Below are positions 5,980-9,910 of a stretch of DNA of 9,910 nt, in pieces (within the stretch, counting starts at the first letter, position 1; each line of letters opens with the position of its first letter). The stretch comes from Pseudomonadota bacterium (lineage in GTDB: Bacteria; Desulfobacterota; WTBG01; JAGOGO01), in assembly GCA_021160085.1 (NCBI GenBank), contig JAGHDE010000211.1:1-9910 (forward strand), read 5' to 3'. Below the pieces are notes generated by a model. The model had not been told where the DNA came from. It saw nothing but the letters and a program-made list of their open reading frames with translations, and searched no databases. The translations under genes were made by a program, and so were the position numbers.

Positions 5980-6444
5980 ATGGGAGATGAGGAGGAACTA
6001 AAAAGAGCGAAAAAAAGCGCTTTAAGAATGCTTGCTTTTCGAGCTCGAAGCAAACAGGAAATGCGGGAGAAACTATCCCAAAAAGGGTTCTCGGCTTCGG
6101 TCACTAAAAAGGTGTTGGCTTATCTAATTGAGTATGGTTATGTAAATGATAATCTGTTTGCGCAACAACTGGCTCTTGGTCTGTTTGAAAATAAAAACTG
6201 GGGATTTATTCGAATCAGAAACACACTAAAAAATCGGGGGGTGCTTCCGGAACTGGTAGACAAAACAATCTTCCAACTAAAAAAAAATCATTCAGAAGAA
6301 GAAACCGCCCTCCGGATTTTGAAAAGGCGGTTTTCTCACATTAACCTGCAAGAAGCCTCGCTGAAAGAGAAAAAGCGTATTATTCAGTTTTTCCAGCAAA
6401 GAGGGTTTTCCTGGGAAACAATTACGAAGGTGTTAATGATATGA
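5980..6444 (+). CDS. recX: Regulatory protein RecX
   Basis: Small cytoplasmic modulator that binds RecA filaments and blocks their extension and ATPase. With the ATG at 5980 it has 154 residues (E. coli RecX has 166). It shows the expected tandem three-helix repeats. The first has ALRMLAFRARSKQEMREKL, then GFSASVTKKVLAYLIEYGYVNDNLFAQQ; the second has RIRNTLKNRGVLPELVDKTI; the third contains ALRILKRRF and ends with QFFQQRGFSWETITKVL. The protein is strongly basic, usual for RecX. The frame stays open to a TTG at 5968, but ATG is preferred; its ribosome site is weak. It is separated from recA by pilT instead of following directly as in many genomes, and overlaps alaS as ATGA, implying coupled translation. 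Confidence 0.9.
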   Translation: MGDEEELKRAKKSALRMLAFRARSKQEMREKLSQKGFSASVTKKVLAYLIEYGYVNDNLFAQQLALGLFENKNWGFIRIRNTLKNRGVLPELVDKTIFQLKKNHSEEETALRILKRRFSHINLQEASLKEKKRIIQFFQQRGFSWETITKVLMI

Positions 6445-9092
6445 AGCAAAGATCAGGCAATGAGATACGAAATCTGTTTTTAAATTATTTTGAGAAACAT
6501 AGTCATACAATTGTAAAAAGTTCTTCTCTTGTTCCGAAAAATGACCCCAGCCTCCTTTTTACCAACGCCGGGATGGTACAGTTTAAGGGACTCTTCCTGG
6601 GCATGGAAAAAAAAGAATACACTCGGGCAACATCATCCCAAAAATGTTTCAGGGCCAGCGGTAAACACAACGATTTAGAAAATGTGGGTTATACCGCCCG
6701 CCACCACACTTTCTTCGAAATGCTGGGCAACTTTTCCTTTGGTGATTATTTTAAAAAAGAGGCAATAGAAATTGGCTGGGATTTTCTTGTCAACCAGCTT
6801 CAAATTCCCAAAAAAAACCTCTGGGTCACCATCTACGAGGAAGATGATGAAGCAGAGACTATCTGGAATCAGCAGGCTGGAGTACCATTAGATCGGATTG
6901 TGCGATTGGGAAAGAAGGACAATTTTTGGGCTATGGGAGACACCGGCCCTTGCGGCCCCTGCTCAGAAATTATTTATGACCAGGGCCCGGAAATGGGCTG
7001 TGGACGACCAGAATGTGCGGTGGGGTGTGACTGTGACCGTTATCTGGAGCTCTGGAATCTGGTGTTTATGCAGTTTAACCAGGATGAAAGCGGAGTAAAA
7101 ACTCCCCTTCCCAAACCGAGCATAGACACCGGAATGGGCTTAGAACGAATAGCAGCAGTGGTTCAGGGAGTAAAGAGCAACTATGATTGTGACCTCTTAA
7201 GAACTATTATTACGTCTGTTGAGGAACTGACCGAAAAGAAATATGGGGAAAACCCCTCCGATGATCTCTCCATCCAGGTCATTGCTGATCACAGCAGGGC
7301 CGTTGCTTTTTTACTGTCTGATGGAGTTCTCCCTTCCAATGAAGGCCGTGGATATGTTCTGCGACGGGTGATCCGGCGGGCAGTTCGGCACGGCAAAAAG
7401 TTAGGATTGGATAAGCCTTTTTTATACCGTACTACCGGAGTTGTGGCTGATATAATGCAAGATGCTTATCCAGAGCTGTCCAAAGCGCGGAATTTTGTTG
7501 CCCAGGCGGTAATAAACGAAGAAGGCCGTTTTTTAGAAACACTGGAAGTTGGCCTGAAACTTCTTCAAGAAGAGATAGAAAAGCTGAAAGAGGCTCAGCC
7601 CCCACGATTATCCGGGGATGTTGTTTTCAAGCTGTACGATACCTATGGATTCCCAATCGATCTCACCGCCGATATTCTCCGGGAAAAAGGAATAAGCATC
7701 GATGAGGAAGGTTTCAGTGTTGCCATGTCATCCCAACGGGCAAAAGCGCGGAAAGCCTGGAAAGGCTCAGGAGCTAAAGAAGTCGAGGAGGTTTACCATA
7801 CCCTGGTTCGAAAAGGAATAAAAACAGTTTTCAAGGGCTATGAATTCCGGGAATGGGAATCTACCATAGAGTGCCTTCTTTCGGAAGAAAAGGCAGTAGA
7901 AGAGCTTTCCTCGGGAGATACCGCTCAGATAATAACCGCCGAAACCCCGTTTTACGGGGAAACCGGAGGGCAGGCAGGTGATAGTGGCCAGATGAAAGGT
8001 GATGGGTGGCAAGCAGAGGTTGTCAATACCCTTCGCCCTCTTCCCGATATTATTGTTCATCAGGTCAAGGTCACTAAGGGAGAAGTAAAAAAAGGGGATA
8101 CCGTTAAGCTTTTGGTGGATAATAATAAAAGAAAGGATTTGGCCGCCAGTCACACCGCTACTCACATACTTCAGGCTGCGCTCAGAGAGGTGCTGGGCGA
8201 CCATGTCCATCAGGAAGGTTCACTGGTAACCGCCGACCGCCTCCGTTTTGACTTCACTCATTTTTCTCCTTTAGCCGATAGAGAGCTTAAACGGATTGAG
8301 GAACTGGTTAATCAAAAAATAAGGGAAAATGCTCCGGTAAAAACAGAAGTCCTTTCTATTGAAAAAGCCTTGAAGAAAGGGGCAATGGCACTTTTTGGCG
8401 AGAAATACGGAGCGACAGTTCGGATGGTGGAAGTGGGGAATTACAGCCGAGAGCTTTGCGGGGGAACACACGCAGAATCAGCAGGCAACATCGGGTTTTT
8501 TAAGGTAGTGAGTGAAACTGGAATAGCCGCAGGGGTGAGGAGAATTGAAGCAGTTACCGGACATGGGGCATGGTCTTACGTCAGGAACTGGCAGGAAGTG
8601 ATAGAAGAATTGGGGGCCAGGCTAAAAAGCCCGCGAGGAGAGTTGGTGGATAAGGTCGCAAAGCTCTTAGAAGAAGAGAAGCAACTTCAACGGGAAATAG
8701 ATAAACTCAGGTCACAAGTGGCCAGCAGTCATTCCCGCGATATTTTCAGGGAGATCAAAACCGTAAAAGGGATCAAGGTCCTGTCAGCTCAGGTGGAAGC
8801 TTCTGATCCAAAGACCCTTCGGAACTTTGCCGATACCGTGAAAGACCGCCTGAAATCAGGAATTGCTGTATTAGGAGCGAAAAATAATGATAAGGCTATG
8901 CTTGTGGTAATGGTTACCAAAGATCTTACTTCTCAATTTCCGGCGGTAGAAGTGATAAATCAGGTTGCTTCGGTTGTAGGTGGACACGGAGGCGGCAGGC
9001 CGGATATGGCTCAGGCAGGAGGCGTCCACCCGGACAGATTAGAAGCGGCTTTAGATAAGGCTTATGAAATTATAGAGAGAATGAAAAAATGA
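6441..9092 (+). CDS. alaS: Alanine--tRNA ligase (AlaRS)
   Basis: Class II synthetase that charges tRNA-Ala and hydrolyses mischarged Ser/Gly-tRNA-Ala. The 883 residues match the family (876 in E. coli). The catalytic domain shows LLFTNAGMVQFKGLFLG, RHHTFFEMLGNFSFGDYF, GDTGPCGPCSEIIYD and motif 3 GMGLERI (231-237). The editing domain has the zinc-site HTATH (His571, His575) and CGGTH (Cys673, His677). A coiled-coil stretch (EEEKQLQREIDKLRSQV) leads to the C-Ala/DHHA1 domain with GGHGGGRPDMAQAGG (847-861). An insert after the catalytic GPCGPCSE carries four Cys (187, 192, 196, 198; GCGRPECAVGCDCD), present in some bacterial AlaRS but absent in E. coli. GAAGG (6426-6430) may be the ribosome site; the start overlaps the recX stop. 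All core and editing residues I can check are intact. Confidence 0.98.
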   Translation: MKQRSGNEIRNLFLNYFEKHSHTIVKSSSLVPKNDPSLLFTNAGMVQFKGLFLGMEKKEYTRATSSQKCFRASGKHNDLENVGYTARHHTFFEMLGNFSFGDYFKKEAIEIGWDFLVNQLQIPKKNLWVTIYEEDDEAETIWNQQAGVPLDRIVRLGKKDNFWAMGDTGPCGPCSEIIYDQGPEMGCGRPECAVGCDCDRYLELWNLVFMQFNQDESGVKTPLPKPSIDTGMGLERIAAVVQGVKSNYDCDLLRTIITSVEELTEKKYGENPSDDLSIQVIADHSRAVAFLLSDGVLPSNEGRGYVLRRVIRRAVRHGKKLGLDKPFLYRTTGVVADIMQDAYPELSKARNFVAQAVINEEGRFLETLEVGLKLLQEEIEKLKEAQPPRLSGDVVFKLYDTYGFPIDLTADILREKGISIDEEGFSVAMSSQRAKARKAWKGSGAKEVEEVYHTLVRKGIKTVFKGYEFREWESTIECLLSEEKAVEELSSGDTAQIITAETPFYGETGGQAGDSGQMKGDGWQAEVVNTLRPLPDIIVHQVKVTKGEVKKGDTVKLLVDNNKRKDLAASHTATHILQAALREVLGDHVHQEGSLVTADRLRFDFTHFSPLADRELKRIEELVNQKIRENAPVKTEVLSIEKALKKGAMALFGEKYGATVRMVEVGNYSRELCGGTHAESAGNIGFFKVVSETGIAAGVRRIEAVTGHGAWSYVRNWQEVIEELGARLKSPRGELVDKVAKLLEEEKQLQREIDKLRSQVASSHSRDIFREIKTVKGIKVLSAQVEASDPKTLRNFADTVKDRLKSGIAVLGAKNNDKAMLVVMVTKDLTSQFPAVEVINQVASVVGGHGGGRPDMAQAGGVHPDRLEAALDKAYEIIERMKK

Positions 9093-9117
9093 GCAGTAAG
9101 AAAACTTCTTACTCCTC
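9091..9117. terminator. Bidirectional terminator between convergent alaS and bamD
   Basis: AGTAAGAA (9095-9102) pairs with TTCTTACT (9106-9113) around a 3-nt loop. GAG (9091-9093) pairs with CTC (9115-9117) beyond one C/C mismatch. On the minus strand the stem is followed by ATTTTTTC, a good U tract for bamD. On the plus strand TGGTTTTTCC follows for alaS. The element uses the last bases of both genes: the bamD stop (9109-9111) lies in the stem and the alaS stop (9090-9092) at its foot. Confidence 0.7.
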
Positions 9118-9910
9118 TGGTTTTTCCTCTTTTCCGATAAAGGGAAAAGGAATCGATGTTATTGCCCTGATTGGATTGACTTTTTTCAGTATCCGGGAAA
9201 TTTTAATTTTATCAATGTCCTCGATCTTTTCCGGATCCGCTAACAGCTCTTCGCTCAGAGAAACAAAAGGGCTTTCAGGGTATTTTTGGAGCAGGATGGT
9301 AAATTGTTCCCGGGCATTTTCTGGTTGATCAAGGCGGAGGTAAGTTTTACCCAGTTGAAACAGAAGAAGGTCGGGAGATGAAAGGGAGCCATAATAATAA
9401 TCCTGACGGGCTTCCAGAAACCGGGAAAGAGCAGAATTATAAGCATTAGTGCGGTAATAAAAATTTCCTATGTAGAGGATATGTTCGGCCAGATTTTGCC
9501 GGCATTCATTGATCTTTTCCCTCGCCGAAGGAACATAGGGCGAAGAAGGGGAAATAGAGATCAGCTTTTCAAAGTGCCTGAGGGCCTGCAGAGTAAAGGT
9601 TTGATCCCGATCAATAATGCATAATTGCTTATAATAACACATTCCCATTTGGTAATAAACATAGTCTACAAACTGATAGGCAGGATGAAGGCGGGTGAAT
9701 TCCTGATACTGGACAAACGCATTTTCGTATCTGCTTTGGTAGTAAAGGCAGTCAGCTACCCGTAACTCTGCTTTAATCCCCCACTTATTAATTGGATACC
9801 GTGCCCTTACCTTTTGGAAAGCATCACTCGCATAAATGTAATTATTATTTTTATAGAAATCGAGCGCTTGTTTATAAAGCTCCTCCGCCGGGGGCGAAGC
9901 CAGAGTATCA
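9109..9910 (-). CDS. bamD: Outer membrane assembly lipoprotein BamD (partial, N-terminus outside window)
   Basis: Lipoprotein of the BAM complex, anchored to the inner face of the outer membrane, which with BamA folds beta-barrel proteins. The frame stays open from the stop at 9109-9111 to the window edge, showing 266 codons. The Met codon at 9648 is internal, since 87 well-conserved codons precede it. Visible TPR-like repeats in order are AEELYKQALDFYKNNNYIYA, FQKVRARYPINKWGIKAELR, YQSRYENAFVQYQEFTRLHP, YVYYQMGMCYYKQ, the BamD signature DRDQTFTLQALRHFEKLI, LAEHILYIGNFYYRTNAYNS and LGKTYLRLDQPENAREQFTI. A charged tail (KEEKPEE) closes it. The signal peptide and lipobox Cys must lie beyond 9910. 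It converges on alaS with a 16-nt gap. Another TPR protein such as CpoB/YbgF is less likely because of the DRDQT segment and the spacing of repeats. Confidence 0.88.
   Translation of the reverse strand, partial: DTLASPPAEELYKQALDFYKNNNYIYASDAFQKVRARYPINKWGIKAELRVADCLYYQSRYENAFVQYQEFTRLHPAYQFVDYVYYQMGMCYYKQLCIIDRDQTFTLQALRHFEKLISISPSSPYVPSAREKINECRQNLAEHILYIGNFYYRTNAYNSALSRFLEARQDYYYGSLSSPDLLLFQLGKTYLRLDQPENAREQFTILLQKYPESPFVSLSEELLADPEKIEDIDKIKISRILKKVNPIRAITSIPFPFIGKEEKPEE

Noticed and set aside
7767..8210. 147-codon open frame on the minus strand inside alaS
   Set aside because: It lies opposite the intact editing-domain region of alaS, has no recognisable family and no ribosome site; it is a by-product of alaS codon use.
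9089..9328. 79-codon plus-strand frame overlapping the alaS end
   Set aside because: It is the complement of conserved bamD coding sequence and runs through the shared terminator.
1..9910. Search for CRISPR arrays, insertion sequences, integrases, phage genes and riboswitches
   Set aside because: No regular repeat-spacer pattern, transposase or integrase motif, or recognisable riboswitch core was seen on either strand.

Overview
The window reads as ordinary chromosome of a Gram-negative, outer-membrane bacterium of moderate GC content. An outer-membrane assembly lipoprotein (BamD) and a type IV pilus retraction ATPase of the PilT family support this. The PilT variant, the Cys-rich AlaRS insert and the recA-pilT-recX-alaS order suggest Desulfobacterota (old Deltaproteobacteria) or a neighbouring phylum. 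That placement is from memory of these families, not from a search.

Layout. (1) 1-351: a short VapB-like antitoxin frame with no toxin beside it and no convincing start codon. A good sigma70-type promoter lies across its 5' end. (2) 352-3179: cysD and a fused cysNC, overlapping by one base (TGATG). Together they make a complete sulfate-activation module: sulfate to APS to PAPS. (3) 3180-3621: a strong hairpin terminator, tRNA-Arg(ACG) on the minus strand with its own promoter, then the recA promoter, whose spacer carries an imperfect dyad. (4) 3622-9092: recA, pilT, recX and alaS, all on the plus strand. Spacing is tight (recA-pilT 2 nt, recX-alaS overlapping as ATGA) except for a 145-nt pilT-recX gap. 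That gap holds three consecutive hairpins, two of them copies of the same core, plus a possible recX promoter. (5) 9091-9910: a bidirectional terminator that overlaps both stop codons, then a minus-strand bamD whose N-terminus lies beyond the window.

How the genes fit together: CysD and CysNC make activated sulfate, but no PAPS reductase or sulfotransferase is visible, so the end use is open. RecA is the recombinase and RecX its modulator. PilT retracts pili, which in competent bacteria brings in DNA that RecA uses. AlaRS is housekeeping.

I found no integrase, transposase, CRISPR array or defence island, and no clear undescribed system. The items most worth a second look are the pilT-recX hairpin cluster, the dyad in the recA promoter and the orphan antitoxin remnant.
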